A stretch of DNA of 64,000 nt from an uncultured Pseudokineococcus sp. (GTDB lineage Bacteria; Actinomycetota; Actinomycetes; Actinomycetales; Quadrisphaeraceae): the NCBI RefSeq assembly GCF_947495735.1, contig NZ_CANMAA010000013.1, positions 1 through 64,000 of the forward strand, read 5' to 3'. Position 1 is the stretch's first letter; each line of letters begins with the position of its first letter. Below the pieces are notes generated by a model. It ran no database searches. It saw only the letters and a list, made by a program, of their open reading frames with translations, and was not told the DNA's origin. The position numbers and the translations under genes were made by a program. Positions 47,479 to 58,059 of the stretch are shown here, piece by piece.

Positions 47479-48375
47479 ATGACCCCGTCCCCGGCGGACG
47501 CCCCGACGTCGAGCCCCCGGTCGCGGTCGCTGCCGGGGCTGGCGGTGCTCGTGGTCGGGCTCCTGCTGCTCTCGCTCTCCGTCGCCTGGCTGGCGGCCAG
47601 CGGCCACACGTCCGTCCGCTACCGCGCCGACAGCGCCGAGACCGTCGAGGTGTGGCGGCGCTGGGTGCCCGCCCTCGCCGGCATCGCGGTCGTGCGCCTG
47701 CTCCCCGTGCGTGGACGTCCGGCCGTGGTCGGCTCCTCGTCGGAGCCGGCGGCCCGGCGGGAGGGGCTCGTCCTGGTCGCGATCGCCGTCGTCTTCGCCG
47801 TCGGGCTGCACGCCGCGGGCGGGGGCGAGCCGGCCCACACCGCCGGGAAGCTCGCCCTCCTGGTCGCGCTCCCCCTGCTGGTGCTGCGCCGCCGTCGCCG
47901 GCGCGGGACCGCGTGGCGGGCCGCCGTGGTGACCGGCTCCCGCCGGTGGCGCCTGGCGGGGCCCGTGGTCGCCCTGCTGGCGTGGGGGCTGCTCGCCTTC
48001 GCCAGCCCGCTCGCCATGCCCGGCGGCGACCTCGCGAGCACCGTGACGCTCGCCGAGCTCGTCGCCACCGTCGTCGTCGGCTTCCTCGTCAACGCCGTGG
48101 TCGAGGAGGTCTTCTACCGGCGGTGGCTGCTCTCGCGGGTCCAGGCCTGGCTCGGCCCGTGGCCCGCGATCGTCCTGTCGTCGCTGCTCTGGTCCGTGTG
48201 GCACGCCGCCATCCAGGGCACGGGGGACCTCGGCCTCGACGTCCCCTCGGCCCTGGTGACCCACATGCCGCTCGGCGTCTTCCTCGGCTGCCTGTGGAGC
48301 CGGTACCGCCGGATGTGGCCGCTGCTGGCCGCGCACGGCGCGGTGAACTCGCTGGGGCTCTTCGTCGGCACCTGA
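47479..48375 (+). CDS. CPBP family intramembrane metalloprotease
   Basis: VVEEVFYRRWLLSRVQAWLGPWPAIVLSSLLWSVWHA ... AHGAVNSLGL. Confidence 0.85.
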   Translation: MTPSPADAPTSSPRSRSLPGLAVLVVGLLLLSLSVAWLAASGHTSVRYRADSAETVEVWRRWVPALAGIAVVRLLPVRGRPAVVGSSSEPAARREGLVLVAIAVVFAVGLHAAGGGEPAHTAGKLALLVALPLLVLRRRRRRGTAWRAAVVTGSRRWRLAGPVVALLAWGLLAFASPLAMPGGDLASTVTLAELVATVVVGFLVNAVVEEVFYRRWLLSRVQAWLGPWPAIVLSSLLWSVWHAAIQGTGDLGLDVPSALVTHMPLGVFLGCLWSRYRRMWPLLAAHGAVNSLGLFVGT

Positions 48376-48417
48376 AACAGGCTGTCGACGCCGGACGGGG
48401 CCTGGTACCAAGCGCTG

Positions 48418-49164
48418 GTGGACCGTCGCGCCGTCTCTGACATCGCTCATCGCCGTCATCCCGTGGCGGCCCCGGTGGCTCTGAGCCGGGTGCGCGAGCT
48501 GCTCGGCTGGCTGAGGCCACCGGCGGCAGGACGGGTGCTGGACCTGGGCAGCGGCTACGGGGTGTGGCTGAGCGAGCTCCTCGCCGCCCGGGAGGACCTC
48601 ACCGGCGTCGGGGTGGACCTGTCGCTGCCCGACGGGCTGGCGCAGACCGCCCAGGACCTCGGGGTGGGCGCCCGGGTGGAGTGGCAGCAGGCGGACGCGG
48701 CGCAGTGGAGCGGCGGGTCCTTCGACGTGGTCGTGTGCGTGGGGGCCAGCCACGCCTTCGGGGGCCTGGGCCCCACGCTGGCAGCGGTGCGCCGGCACCT
48801 GCGACCCGGCGGGCAGGTGCTGCTCGGCGACGGGTTCTGGGAGGTGACGCCGACCCCGCAGGCCCTGTCCGCGCTGGAGGCGGCCCCGGAGGACCTCCCC
48901 GACCTGGACGGCTTCCTGCACCAGGTCCGGGAGGCCTCCTTCGAGCCGGGCCCCGGGCACATCAGCACCCTGGCGGAGTGGGACGACTACGAGTGGTCCT
49001 GGACGGGCTCGCTCGTCGACTGGGCCCTGCACGACGCACCCACCGGCGCTGACCGCGAGCAGGCCCTCGCGGCAGCTCGGGAGCACCGCCGGCAGTGGCT
49101 GGGCGGGTACCGCTCCGTCCTCGGCTTCGCCACGGTGGTCCTGCACGACGTCGCGGCGGCGTAG
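48418..49164 (+). CDS. SAM-dependent methyltransferase
   Basis: GRVLDLGSGYGVWLSELLAAR motif I; FDVVVCVGASHAFGG. Confidence 0.9.
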   Translation: MDRRAVSDIAHRRHPVAAPVALSRVRELLGWLRPPAAGRVLDLGSGYGVWLSELLAAREDLTGVGVDLSLPDGLAQTAQDLGVGARVEWQQADAAQWSGGSFDVVVCVGASHAFGGLGPTLAAVRRHLRPGGQVLLGDGFWEVTPTPQALSALEAAPEDLPDLDGFLHQVREASFEPGPGHISTLAEWDDYEWSWTGSLVDWALHDAPTGADREQALAAAREHRRQWLGGYRSVLGFATVVLHDVAAA

Positions 49165-49271
49165 GACGCCCGTGACCGAGCCCGGGGAGCGGCCACCGGC
49201 TGCGGTGGCGCGCGCTGGTGCAGGGGTGTCCTCGACGGCGGCGGTGCAGCGGGCATGGGCGGCCCTCGCCG

Positions 49272-49299
49272 GCGGGGGAGCCGGCTTCGGCTCCCCCGC
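49272..49299. terminator. Hairpin terminator
   Basis: GCGGGGGAGCCG-GCTT-CGGCTCCCCCGC. Confidence 0.7.
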
Positions 49300-49356
49300 G
49301 ACCGCTCGCGTCGTCGTGGCCCCGGCTCGCGGCTGTGCCCGCCGGGGTGGTGCGGC

Positions 49357-49986
49357 GTGCTGACGATCGCCGGGGCCACCGTCGCGACCGCCCCGGACGC
49401 CGGCCGGGCCGACGCCCTGGCACGGGCGCTGGACCGCCTGGCGCCCGAGGAGCGCACCGCGCCGTCGGCGCTGGGCGAGCACGTCGTGCTCGAGGAGGTC
49501 CTCGGACCGGCCCGGCTGGCGTACCTGCCGTCGCAGCACCGGCCGGTGGTCCCGCTCGACGCCGCCGGCGAGCTCGTCGCGGTCCCCGCGCGCTCGGCGC
49601 CCGTGGCCGCGCTGCTGGACGCCTGCCCCGCCGAGGACGTCGCGGAGAGCGGGGTCCGCGACCTCGACTCCCCCGCCTTCGTCCTCGCCGTGGACGGGCG
49701 GCCCGTGGCCGTCGCCGGCTACGAGCGCTGGCCCAGCGGCGTCGCGCACCTGTGCGTGCTCACCCGCCCCGGGGCCCGCGGCGCACGGCGGGCGCGCGCG
49801 GTCGCCGCCGCCGCGGCCGCCCACGCTCTCGACGCCGGCCTCCTGCCGCAGTGGCGGGCCCGCCCCGAGGCCTCGGTGCGCCTCGCGCGGGCCCTGGGCT
49901 TCGTCGTCCTCGGCCAGCAGCTCAGCGTCCGCACCGGCCGGGAGCAGCACCGCGCCGGCCGCGACGGACGGCCCCCCGGGGCCTGA
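49357..49986 (+). CDS. GNAT-like acetyltransferase
   Basis: [65 protein letters not shown] start. Confidence 0.75.
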   Translation: MLTIAGATVATAPDAGRADALARALDRLAPEERTAPSALGEHVVLEEVLGPARLAYLPSQHRPVVPLDAAGELVAVPARSAPVAALLDACPAEDVAESGVRDLDSPAFVLAVDGRPVAVAGYERWPSGVAHLCVLTRPGARGARRARAVAAAAAAHALDAGLLPQWRARPEASVRLARALGFVVLGQQLSVRTGREQHRAGRDGRPPGA

Positions 49987-50450
49987 GCGCCCGCCCGGTC
50001 CTCGTTCCCACGACCCTCCGCGAGGCGGGCGACGGCCGCCGGCTCCACGGGGACGCCCTCGTGCGCCGCCCGGGTGCGGTCGGCGACCTGCTCCGGGGCG
50101 CCCTCCCCGCACCGCTCGGCGAGCATCGCCGGACCGGCGGGCAGACGTGCCACGACCCGGTCAGGCGCGGCCCGCTGTCGACGGGGGCCGGGGTGGAGCC
50201 CCACCGCACCAGGTCCCCGCCGACGACGACGGCGAGCTCACGGCCGCTCCGCCGACACCACCTGGCTGCGGGTCCCGCGCACCCGTCGCCGCAGCGGCGC
50301 GCGCGAGCGCGGCGAGCGGACGACGTCGCCGCGGCGGACGGGGTGACGAGGTGCTCCTGCGTTCAACGACCGAGCGGCGCGGTCGACAGGACGGGTACGG
50401 CCTCGTGGGCGCCCGGAGAGGAGCGCCGGCCGTGGAGCAGGGAGCAGCAC

Positions 50451-52046
50451 ATGAGCGTCACCAGGTGGAGCGTCGGTCAGCGGCTGGCTGCGGGCTTCGC
50501 GCTCGTCGCCCTGGGCGTCGTCCTCGTGACCGTCCTCGGGATCCTCCGGGTGGCGGCCATCAACGACAGGCTGTCGACGATCGAGGAGAACAGCGTCAAG
50601 CAGCGGTACGCGATCGACTTCCGGGGCAGCGTCCACGACCGGTCGATCGCGCTGCGCGACGTCGTGCTGGACGACGCGCCCCCCGAGGTGCAGGAGGACG
50701 TGGCGACGATCGAGGAGCTCCGCGCCGCCTACGAGGAGGCAGCCGCCCCGCTGGACGCCCTCATGGCCGACGAGAGCGCCACCACCGCGGCGGAGCGCGA
50801 GGCGTACGCCGTGGTGCAGGACGTCGAGGCCCGCACCACGCCGGTGGTCGAGCGCGTCGTCGAGCTGCGCGCCAGCGGCCAGGTGGACGAGGCGCGGGAG
50901 CTCGTGCTCACCGAGGCCCGACCGCTCTTCGAGGAGTGGCTGGCCTCGATCAACGCGGTCATCGACCTGGAGGAGTCCGCCAACGTGGTGCAGGCGGAGC
51001 AGGCCCGCTCCATCGGCGCCACCTTCGTGACGCTCATGCTCGTCATCTGCGCAGCGGTCGTGGCCGCGGCGTCCGGCGTCGCCTGGGTCATCACCCGCAG
51101 CATCACGCACCCGATGCGCGACGCGGTCGGCGTCTTCGCCGCCGTCGCCCGGGGCGACCTGACCCGGCGCCTGGACACCGCCTCGAAAGACGGGCTCGGC
51201 GAGCTGGGCACCCACGCCAACGCCGCCCTGGCGCGCGTGGCCGAGGCCATGAGCGCCGTGGCCGACCACGCGAGCACCCTGGCGGCGACCAGCCAGCGCG
51301 TGGGCTCCGCGTCCGAGCAGATCGCCGCCGACGCCCGCGCCTCCAGCGCCCGCGTCGACGAGGTGGCCGTCGCCACCGACGAGGTCGCCTCGCACGTGGC
51401 GAGCGCGGCGTCGGGCAGCGAGCAGATGGGCGCCTCGATCCACGAGATCGCCGCCAGCGCCACCGAGGCCACGCACGTCGCCGGCCGGGCCGTCACCGCC
51501 GCCGAGCTCACGAACAGCACGATCGCCAAGCTCGGGGAGTCCTCCCGCCAGATCGGGGAGGTCGTCACCGCCATCAAGACCATCGCCGGCCAGACCAACC
51601 TGCTCGCCCTCAACGCGACGATCGAGGCCGCCCGCGCCGGCGAGGTCGGCCGCGGCTTCGCCGTGGTGGCCGGGGAGGTCAAGGACCTCGCCGGCGAGAC
51701 GGCCCAGGCGACCGACGACATCACCCGGCGGGTCGAGGCCATCCAGGCGGACACGGCCAGCGCCGCGAGCGCCATCGAGGAGGTCTCGGCGATCATCCAG
51801 GCGATCGACGACCACCAGAGCACCATCGCCGCCGCGGTCGAGGAGCAGACGGCGACCACGGCCGAGATGAGCCGCAGCATGAACCAGGCCGCGAGCCACT
51901 CCCAGGACATCGCCGCCAGCATCACCGGCGTCGCGACGGCCACCCGGTCCACCGCCGAGTCCGTCAGCGCCGCCCAGGACGCGGCGACCGACCTCGCCGA
52001 CGTCTCCGACCGCCTGCGCGACCTCACCCGGCAGTTCACCGTGTGA
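50451..52046 (+). CDS. Methyl-accepting chemotaxis protein (4HB sensor, HAMP, MCP signal)
   Basis: TM-periplasmic-TM-HAMP; [44 protein letters not shown]. Confidence 0.95.
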   Translation: MSVTRWSVGQRLAAGFALVALGVVLVTVLGILRVAAINDRLSTIEENSVKQRYAIDFRGSVHDRSIALRDVVLDDAPPEVQEDVATIEELRAAYEEAAAPLDALMADESATTAAEREAYAVVQDVEARTTPVVERVVELRASGQVDEARELVLTEARPLFEEWLASINAVIDLEESANVVQAEQARSIGATFVTLMLVICAAVVAAASGVAWVITRSITHPMRDAVGVFAAVARGDLTRRLDTASKDGLGELGTHANAALARVAEAMSAVADHASTLAATSQRVGSASEQIAADARASSARVDEVAVATDEVASHVASAASGSEQMGASIHEIAASATEATHVAGRAVTAAELTNSTIAKLGESSRQIGEVVTAIKTIAGQTNLLALNATIEAARAGEVGRGFAVVAGEVKDLAGETAQATDDITRRVEAIQADTASAASAIEEVSAIIQAIDDHQSTIAAAVEEQTATTAEMSRSMNQAASHSQDIAASITGVATATRSTAESVSAAQDAATDLADVSDRLRDLTRQFTV

Positions 52047-52051
52047 CCGGG

Positions 52052-52079
52052 CCGGGCGCGGGCGCGGGCCCGCGCCCGG
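52052..52079. terminator. Bidirectional hairpin terminator
   Basis: CCGGGCGCGGGC-GCGG-GCCCGCGCCCGG between convergent genes. Confidence 0.75.
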
Positions 52080-52093
52080 TGGTGACGGGCGCC

Positions 52094-52978
52094 TCAGCCG
52101 CGGCCGAGGAGCTCCAGCAGCGCCGCGGTCAGCTCGGCGGGGGCCTCCTCGGCCATGTGGTGGCCGCTCGGGACGGTCGCGCCGCGCAGGTCCGGCGCCC
52201 ACGGGCGCCAGACGGCGAGGACGTCGCCGTAGAGGTCCTCCAGGTCGTCCTCGGTCGACCAGACGACGAGCGTCGGGCACGCGAGCTGCCGCCCGGCCGC
52301 GCGGTCGGCGTCGTCGGCGGCCCGGTCGACCCCCAGGCCCGCCCGGTAGTCCTCGAGCACGGCGCGCACGACGGCCGGGTCCCGGACGGCCGCGAGGTGG
52401 TCGGCGTAGTTCTCCTCCCCCATGCGCGCCGCCCGGCCGGGGTCGGTGGCCTCCGTGCCGTACCAGGCGTCGGGGTCGGCGGTGATGACGCGCTCGGCCA
52501 CCCCGGGGCGGGCGGAGGAGGACCAGTGCCACCAGGCGGTGGCGAAGCGCGCGTCGGCGCGGGCGAGCGCCTCGCCGATCGGGACGCCGTCGAGGACGGC
52601 GAGGTGCGTGACGACCTCGGGGTGGTCCATCGCCAGGCGGTGGGCGACGTAGCCGCCGCGGTCGTGGCCGACGACGGCGAACCGCTCGTGCCCCAGCTCC
52701 CGCAGGAGGGTCACGACGTCGCCGGCCATGGCCCGCTTCGAGGCCTGCGCCGCGTCGGGCAGCGGGGCCGGCGCCGTCGAGCGCCCGTAGCCCCGCAGGT
52801 CCGGGCACACGACCGAGAAGCCCGCGGCGACGAGCCGAGGCGCCACGCGGTGCCAGGTGGTGTGCGTGCGCGGGTGGCCGTGCAGCAGCACCACCGGCGG
52901 GCCCTGCCCGCCGGTGCGGAACCGCAGCCGGACGCCGTCGCCGACGTCCGCGGAGCGGAGCGAGAAGCCCTCGAGCAC
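52094..52978 (-). CDS. Alpha/beta hydrolase (dehalogenase/epoxide hydrolase-like)
   Basis: VVLLHGHPRTHTTWHRVAPRL, VVGHDRGGYVAHRLAMD, PSGHHMAEEAP. Confidence 0.92.
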   Translation of the reverse strand: MLEGFSLRSADVGDGVRLRFRTGGQGPPVVLLHGHPRTHTTWHRVAPRLVAAGFSVVCPDLRGYGRSTAPAPLPDAAQASKRAMAGDVVTLLRELGHERFAVVGHDRGGYVAHRLAMDHPEVVTHLAVLDGVPIGEALARADARFATAWWHWSSSARPGVAERVITADPDAWYGTEATDPGRAARMGEENYADHLAAVRDPAVVRAVLEDYRAGLGVDRAADDADRAAGRQLACPTLVVWSTEDDLEDLYGDVLAVWRPWAPDLRGATVPSGHHMAEEAPAELTAALLELLGRG

Positions 52979-53004
52979 CTCGGGTCCCTGCTGGTCGCGC
53001 GGGC

Positions 53005-53562
53005 TCAGCGGCCGGGCATGGCGGGGAGGCCGTCGATGCTCTCGGCGTTCGCCGTCTCCCAGTACCCGGGGTAGTAGTCCTCGCCGCTGCGCTCCTGGAC
53101 CCGGTCGAGGACGTCGCGGTCCCCGCGGAAGTCCATGAGCGGCACGGAGAACCCGCAGGAGTCCGAGATGCGCCCGACGTCGACCACGACGATCGCGCGC
53201 TGCCCGACCGTGCGCTCCTTGCCGAAGCGCTCGCGGAGCCCGGCGAACTCCTCGTCCGTCGTGAGCACCACGCGGCCGCGACCGTGGAGGCGCACGATGG
53301 TCGGCCTGCCGTCGAAGGCGGTGAACATGACGACGATGCGCCCGTTCTCGCGCACGTGGGCGATGGTCTCGGCGCCGGAGCCGCTGTAGTCCAGGTAGGC
53401 GACGGTGCGCCCGTCGAGCACGGCGAAGGTTCCGTCCATGCCCTTCGGCGAGACGTTGACGTGGCCGTCGGCCGCGAGGGGGGCGGTGGCGACGAAGTAG
53501 ACCGGCTGCCGAGCCATCCAGCCCGCGAGGTCGTCGCTGATCGCGTCGTAGACGGTGGCCAT
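53005..53562 (-). CDS. Pyridoxamine 5'-phosphate oxidase family protein
   Basis: FVATAPLAADGHVNVSPKGMDGTFAVLDGRTVAYLDYSGSGAETIAHVRENGRIVVMFTAF. Confidence 0.9.
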   Translation of the reverse strand: MATVYDAISDDLAGWMARQPVYFVATAPLAADGHVNVSPKGMDGTFAVLDGRTVAYLDYSGSGAETIAHVRENGRIVVMFTAFDGRPTIVRLHGRGRVVLTTDEEFAGLRERFGKERTVGQRAIVVVDVGRISDSCGFSVPLMDFRGDRDVLDRVQERSGEDYYPGYWETANAESIDGLPAMPGR

Positions 53563-53654
53563 GGGCTCATCGTGGCAGCACCCGCCGCGAGCACGAGCGC
53601 GCGCGGCCCGGGCCGGCCCCGCCCCGGCACGGCCCCCCGGGGGGCGCGCGGAGG

Positions 53655-55193
53655 TCAGCCGCGGGCGGCGAAGTTCTCGGCCATCGCCGCCTGCTGCGCG
53701 AGGACGTCGGCGATGCGCGACTGGACGACGTCCATCTGGCTGATGATCTCGCTCGTCTCGTGGATGCCCGCGGAGACGGCGACGCTGCTCGCCTGGATGG
53801 TCCGCACCTGCTCGGCGACGCGCTCGGTCGCGGCGGCCGTCTCGCGCGCCAGCTCCTTCACCTCGCCCGCGACGACGGCGAAGCCGCGCCCCACCTCACC
53901 GGCGCGGGCGGCCTCGATCGTCGCGTTGAGGGCCAGGAGGTTCGTCTGCGCCGCGATCTTGGAGATGACGTCGATGACGTCGCTGATGGCCGCCGACGCG
54001 CTGGCCAGGGCGTCGACCTCCGTGGTCAGCGTCGCCGTCCGGGCGACCGCCGCTCCGGCCACGGCGTGCGCGTCCTCGGTCGCCCCGCGGACGAGCGACA
54101 CCGTGCCCAGGAGCTCCTGCGCCTTCTCCGCGTCGGAGTGCGTCCGCCGCATGCGCTCGAGGTGCTGGGACAGGAGCTGCTGGACGTTCCGCAGCGCAGA
54201 CCCCCGCGACTCGGACAGGTCCATGACCTCGGTGGTGAAGAAGTCCATCGTCCCGACGACCCGGTCGTCCACGAGCACGGGCAGGCACACCCCCGAGCGG
54301 ACGCCCGCGCGGCCCGCGGCGGGAGCGCGGACGCAGTCGGTCAGCTGGCTGAGGTCGCGGACGAACACCATGTCGCGGGCGCGCCACGCGCGTCCGGCGA
54401 GGCCGACGCCCTCGGCGAAGGTGGCCGCGCGGGTGACCTGGCGGAACTCCTCCCCCGCCGAGCCCGACTCGACGGCGAAGCGCAGGACGTCGCCGTCCAC
54501 GGCCCAGAAGGAGCCGTACGCCCAGCCGAAGGCGTCGCGCACGGTGTCCAGCGCCGTCGTGATGGCCGAGGCCTCGTCGGTGGTGGTGGCGATCTGGCTG
54601 ACGACGGTCGTGACCGCCAGGCGGGAGCTGGAGACCTCCTCGAGCTCGCGAGCCGCCAGCGCGCGCTGGCGCGCGTGGGCGGCGATGCGGCCGATCGCCT
54701 CCCACTTCTCGGCGCGGGCGCCGAAGAAGGGCAGACCCTCGCGGGTGTAGAACTCCTGGACCGCCACGACCTGGCCGCCCTGCAGGACGGGCAGGCAGCA
54801 GCCGCCGGTCATGCCCGCGTCCGCGGCGGCGCGCCAGCGCTGGCAGGAGAGGTCGCCGCCGCTCCCGGCGGCCAGCACGGGCTTGCGCGTGCGCACGGCC
54901 TGCCCGACGAGGCCGGCGTCCCGGTCGATGACGCGCGCGCCCCCGGCGGCCGTCGCCATCGCGGGGACCAGGTCACCGGTCTCGTGGGCCAGCGCGAACC
55001 GGCCGTCGTCGGTGGGCAGCCAGACGGCGCCGTAGGTGAGCGCCAGCGCGGGCACCAGCGCCCCGATGATCCGCGCGTGCGCGTCGGCCTCGCTGTCCAC
55101 CCCCTCGTCCAGGGCGGACATGATCTCCTCGAGGGCCTCGACGTCGCGGGGCGTGGTGGGAGCCTGGTGGCCTTGGGCACGTGTGCGTCTCAC
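53655..55193 (-). CDS. Soluble GAF-GAF methyl-accepting chemotaxis-like protein
   Basis: Two GAF-like halves; [44 protein letters not shown]; no TM segment; GTG at 55193. Confidence 0.88.
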   Translation of the reverse strand: MRRTRAQGHQAPTTPRDVEALEEIMSALDEGVDSEADAHARIIGALVPALALTYGAVWLPTDDGRFALAHETGDLVPAMATAAGGARVIDRDAGLVGQAVRTRKPVLAAGSGGDLSCQRWRAAADAGMTGGCCLPVLQGGQVVAVQEFYTREGLPFFGARAEKWEAIGRIAAHARQRALAARELEEVSSSRLAVTTVVSQIATTTDEASAITTALDTVRDAFGWAYGSFWAVDGDVLRFAVESGSAGEEFRQVTRAATFAEGVGLAGRAWRARDMVFVRDLSQLTDCVRAPAAGRAGVRSGVCLPVLVDDRVVGTMDFFTTEVMDLSESRGSALRNVQQLLSQHLERMRRTHSDAEKAQELLGTVSLVRGATEDAHAVAGAAVARTATLTTEVDALASASAAISDVIDVISKIAAQTNLLALNATIEAARAGEVGRGFAVVAGEVKELARETAAATERVAEQVRTIQASSVAVSAGIHETSEIISQMDVVQSRIADVLAQQAAMAENFAARG

Positions 55194-55399
55194 AGTGCTC
55201 TCCTCGTCCGGGGAGGCCCGCACCTTGACCCCGGGCGCCGCGAGTGCCGGCCGCGCGCTGGACCGTCCGGGTGACCCGCTCGCCCCGCCCGCCAGGCTCC
55301 TCCACCCCTCGGCACGGCCGGCTCCGCCGAGCAGGCCCGTCGTCGCGGCCCTACCCTCAGGCACCCCCCGCGACCGCGCGAGGGCGAGGAGGGACAGCC

Positions 55400-55582
55400 A
55401 TGGGCATCGTGAACAAGCTGCTGCGCTCAGCCAAGCAGGCCGCGGCGCGCGGCGGCAGCACCGGCAGGACCCGCGGGACGACCGGGGCCCCGCGCCGATC
55501 GGGCACGGGTCGTCCGGCGACCGGGGGCGGCGCCGGCGGCGGCGCCGTCGGGAAGGTCCTCCGGGGCCTGCGCAAGCGCTGA
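55400..55582 (+). CDS. Small basic protein, hypothetical
   Basis: [50 protein letters not shown]-like RBS. Confidence 0.55.
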   Translation: MGIVNKLLRSAKQAAARGGSTGRTRGTTGAPRRSGTGRPATGGGAGGGAVGKVLRGLRKR

Positions 55583-55589
55583 CCGACCG

Positions 55590-55618
55590 GCCACCGGGGC
55601 GGTCTCCGCCCCGGTGGC
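55590..55618. terminator. Bidirectional hairpin terminator
   Basis: GCCACCGGGGCGG-TCT-CCGCCCCGGTGGC between convergent genes. Confidence 0.78.
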
Positions 55619-56128
55619 TCAGGCCGGTCGCCGCATCCGCCGCTCGCAGCGGTCGTCCGGCGCCGGACCGGCGTCGACGAAGCCGTGGCGCACGTACAGG
55701 CGCCGCGCCGCCTCGTTGCCGGCCATGACCGAGAGGGCCACGGCCGCCCCGGGGAGCTCCCGGGAGGCCCACCCGAGGACCCCCTCCACCGCGGCGTCGC
55801 CGACGCCGCGGCCCCGCGCCCCGGGCGCCACCCACATCGAGATGAGCTCGACCTCGGGCTCCCCGACGGGCGAGGGCGCGGTGGCCGCGACGACGCCCAC
55901 GGGCTCCCCCGCGAGCTCGACCACGAGGTGGAGCGCCACGTCGCGCAGGCGCGCGCGCCAGCGCTCCTCCCGGTCGCCGTCACCGCTCCACTGGGCGAGC
56001 GTCGAGCCGAAGGCCTCCGGGGCGTCCTCGAGCGACGCCCGGCGCAGCCGGCGCCACAGCGGCCAGTCCTCCTCGCCGAGGCGGCGCAGCGACGGCGAGG
56101 GCCGGTCCGCGGGCGGGCGGGTGCTCAC
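55619..56128 (-). CDS. GNAT family N-acetyltransferase
   Basis: [27 protein letters not shown]...[26 protein letters not shown] at 56128. Confidence 0.9.
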   Translation of the reverse strand: MSTRPPADRPSPSLRRLGEEDWPLWRRLRRASLEDAPEAFGSTLAQWSGDGDREERWRARLRDVALHLVVELAGEPVGVVAATAPSPVGEPEVELISMWVAPGARGRGVGDAAVEGVLGWASRELPGAAVALSVMAGNEAARRLYVRHGFVDAGPAPDDRCERRMRRPA

Positions 56129-56737
56129 GAGCGCACCAGCAGGGCGAGCGCGTCGGCCGGCACCGGCCGGTCGGCCCAGACCAGCCGGACGGCCCCGGGG
56201 TCCGAGGTCCCGACGTCGGCCCCCCGCCAGACGAGGTCCAGGCCGGCGTGCTCGACGGCGCGCCGCGAGCCCCCGTCGTGCTCCAGCAGGTCGGCGACGA
56301 CCGGCAGGTCGGGCCGCACGGCCGCCGCGGCGCTCCGGGCGGCGACGAGCTCCTGCGCCAGACCGCGGCCCCGCACCCCGTCGGAGGAGGCGGTGGCGGT
56401 GGCGGTGGCGGTGGCGGTGGCGGTGGCGGTGGCGGTGGCGGTGGCGGTGGTTCCACACCACGCCGTGGCGGACGTCGCAGCCGCCGACGCCCAGCAGGCG
56501 CCCCGCCTCCTCGCCGTCCCGGCCGCGAGCGACCCAGCTGCCGAGGCCGCAGTCGTCCCAGCCCTGCTGCCACCGGGCGACCACCACGCGGGTCTGCTGC
56601 CCGAGCACCTGTCGGCCGCTCGGCAGGCGCTCCTCCGCCCCGAGGTCGGCGTGCAGGGCGTGCACCTCGCCGAGGTCGTCGTCGGTCGGGCGCCGCAGCT
56701 CCAGCCGCTCGGCCAGCACCCGCTCGAGGTCCCCCAC
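56125..56737 (-). pseudogene. GNAT acetyltransferase interrupted by a hexanucleotide repeat and frameshift
   Basis: VGDLERVLAERLELRRPTDDDLGEVHALHADLG...GVGGCDVRHGVVWN in one frame, GRGLAQELVAARSAAAAVRPDLPVVADLLEHDGGSRRAVEHAGLDLVW in another, joined by (GGCGGT)10. Confidence 0.7.
56389..56450. repeat. Hexanucleotide microsatellite (GGCGGT)10
   Basis: Ten perfect GGCGGT units plus GG. Confidence 0.95.
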
Positions 56738-56805
56738 GCGGGCGAGCCTCGCACGGGCGCCGCCGCTCTCGCCGCGACGGACGGCCGTCGGAGCGCCGCG
56801 CCGCG

Positions 56806-57333
56806 TCAGCCCTCGCGGAGCTCGGCCGGCAGCGCGTCGAACCACTCGACCACGGCCGTCTCGTAGCGGGTCCCGAAGTCCAGGGTCACCAGGTCGACCG
56901 GTCGCGCCCCGGCCGCCAGCGCCTCGACCCGCGCCTGGTGGTAGCCCTCCAGCCGAGCCGCGTGCACGGCGCGGTGCTGGGCGACGAAGGCGGCGAGCTC
57001 TCCCGGCGGCAGGTGCCGGGCGAAGGCCAGCACGAGCAGCAGCGGGTACCGGATCTGCTCCTCGGCGGGGAGACGGGACAGCCACTGCCGGAACGCCTCC
57101 CGCCCCTCGTCGGTCACGGCGTACGCCCGGCGGTCGCGGGCGCCGACCTCGGCGGCGACCACCAGCCCGTCGTCGGCCATGGCGGCGAGCTCCCGGTAGA
57201 CCTGGCTGCGGGTGAGGCTCCAGAAGTCGCCGATGGCGCGCTCGGCCGTCCGGAGGAGGTCGTAGCCCGACTGCGGCCCGTCGTGGAGGAACCCGAGCAG
57301 GGACGCCGCGGTGGCGTTGAGAGCCCTCGGCAT
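56806..57333 (-). CDS. PadR family transcriptional regulator
   Basis: LLGFLHDGPQSGYDLLRTAERAIGDFWSLTRSQVYRELAAMADDGLV; ATG at 57333. Confidence 0.92.
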   Translation of the reverse strand: MPRALNATAASLLGFLHDGPQSGYDLLRTAERAIGDFWSLTRSQVYRELAAMADDGLVVAAEVGARDRRAYAVTDEGREAFRQWLSRLPAEEQIRYPLLLVLAFARHLPPGELAAFVAQHRAVHAARLEGYHQARVEALAAGARPVDLVTLDFGTRYETAVVEWFDALPAELREG

Positions 57334-57402
57334 CGCCACCCCCTCCCTGCGCCCGGGTCTTGACCATCCACTGTAGACCGTGCCACGCTCCCGGCATCGA
57401 CA

Positions 57403-57415
57403 GTCCACAGTGGAC
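57403..57415. promoter_or_regulatory. Putative PadR operator
   Basis: GTCCACAGTGGAC palindrome with a degenerate second copy TCCACTGTAGA at 57367-57377. Confidence 0.6.
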
Positions 57416-57427
57416 ACGGGAGCCGAG

Positions 57428-57925
57428 ATGGACCTGCACACCGCCCTGCTCGTGCCGCACGTCGTCGCCGGCGGCCTCGGGCTGCTGCTCGGCCCCGTCG
57501 TCATGGCGCTGCCCAAGCGGCGCGACCGCCACGGCCTCGCCGGCCGGGTCTACGTGCCCGTCGCGGTCGTCATGACCACGACGGCGCTGGGCCTGTTCGC
57601 CCTCGACCCCGGGCGCCTGTGGGGCCTCGCCCTGATCGCCGCCGCGACGCTCGTCACCGCACTCTCGGGGGCGTCCCTGGCCCGCCGCCGGCCGCGCGGC
57701 TGGGTGCCGGCGCACATCCGCCTCATGGGCGCGTCCTACCTGTCCTTCGTCACGGCCTTCCTGCTCACGCAGTGGTCGAGCCCGCTCGCCTGGATCCTCC
57801 CGACCGCCGTCGGCACGCCCCTCATGGCCCTGGCGGTCTCCCGGCTCCCGCCCGGGATGCGCGCGACGGGCGGGCGACCGCGGAGCGCCGCCGCCCGCCC
57901 CGCCGAGACGGTGCCCGGCACCTGA
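57428..57925 (+). CDS. DUF2306-like membrane protein
   Basis: HVVAGGLGLLLGPVVM, HGLAGRVYV, AHIRLMGASYLSFVTAFLL; four TM-like segments. Confidence 0.65.
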   Translation: MDLHTALLVPHVVAGGLGLLLGPVVMALPKRRDRHGLAGRVYVPVAVVMTTTALGLFALDPGRLWGLALIAAATLVTALSGASLARRRPRGWVPAHIRLMGASYLSFVTAFLLTQWSSPLAWILPTAVGTPLMALAVSRLPPGMRATGGRPRSAAARPAETVPGT

Positions 57926-58059
57926 GGCCGCGCGTCACGGTGCCGTCACGACGTGCGCGGCACGGACCCGCGCGCACCCGGGGCCCCGCGAGCGGTGGCA
58001 GAGTTCGGCCACTCGCCCGTCGACGCCGGCGGGCCGCACCCCGAGCACCGGAGGATCCC

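Noticed and set aside
50238-53630. 1130-aa minus-strand ORF
   Set aside because: Antisense/out-of-frame shadow of the MCP and hydrolase genes; third-position GC bias explains its length.
56389-56450. Possible CRISPR or poly-Gly/poly-Pro coding repeat
   Set aside because: Pure 6-nt units without spacers; flanking acetyltransferase sequence on the minus strand shows it interrupts that gene rather than encoding a glycine tract.
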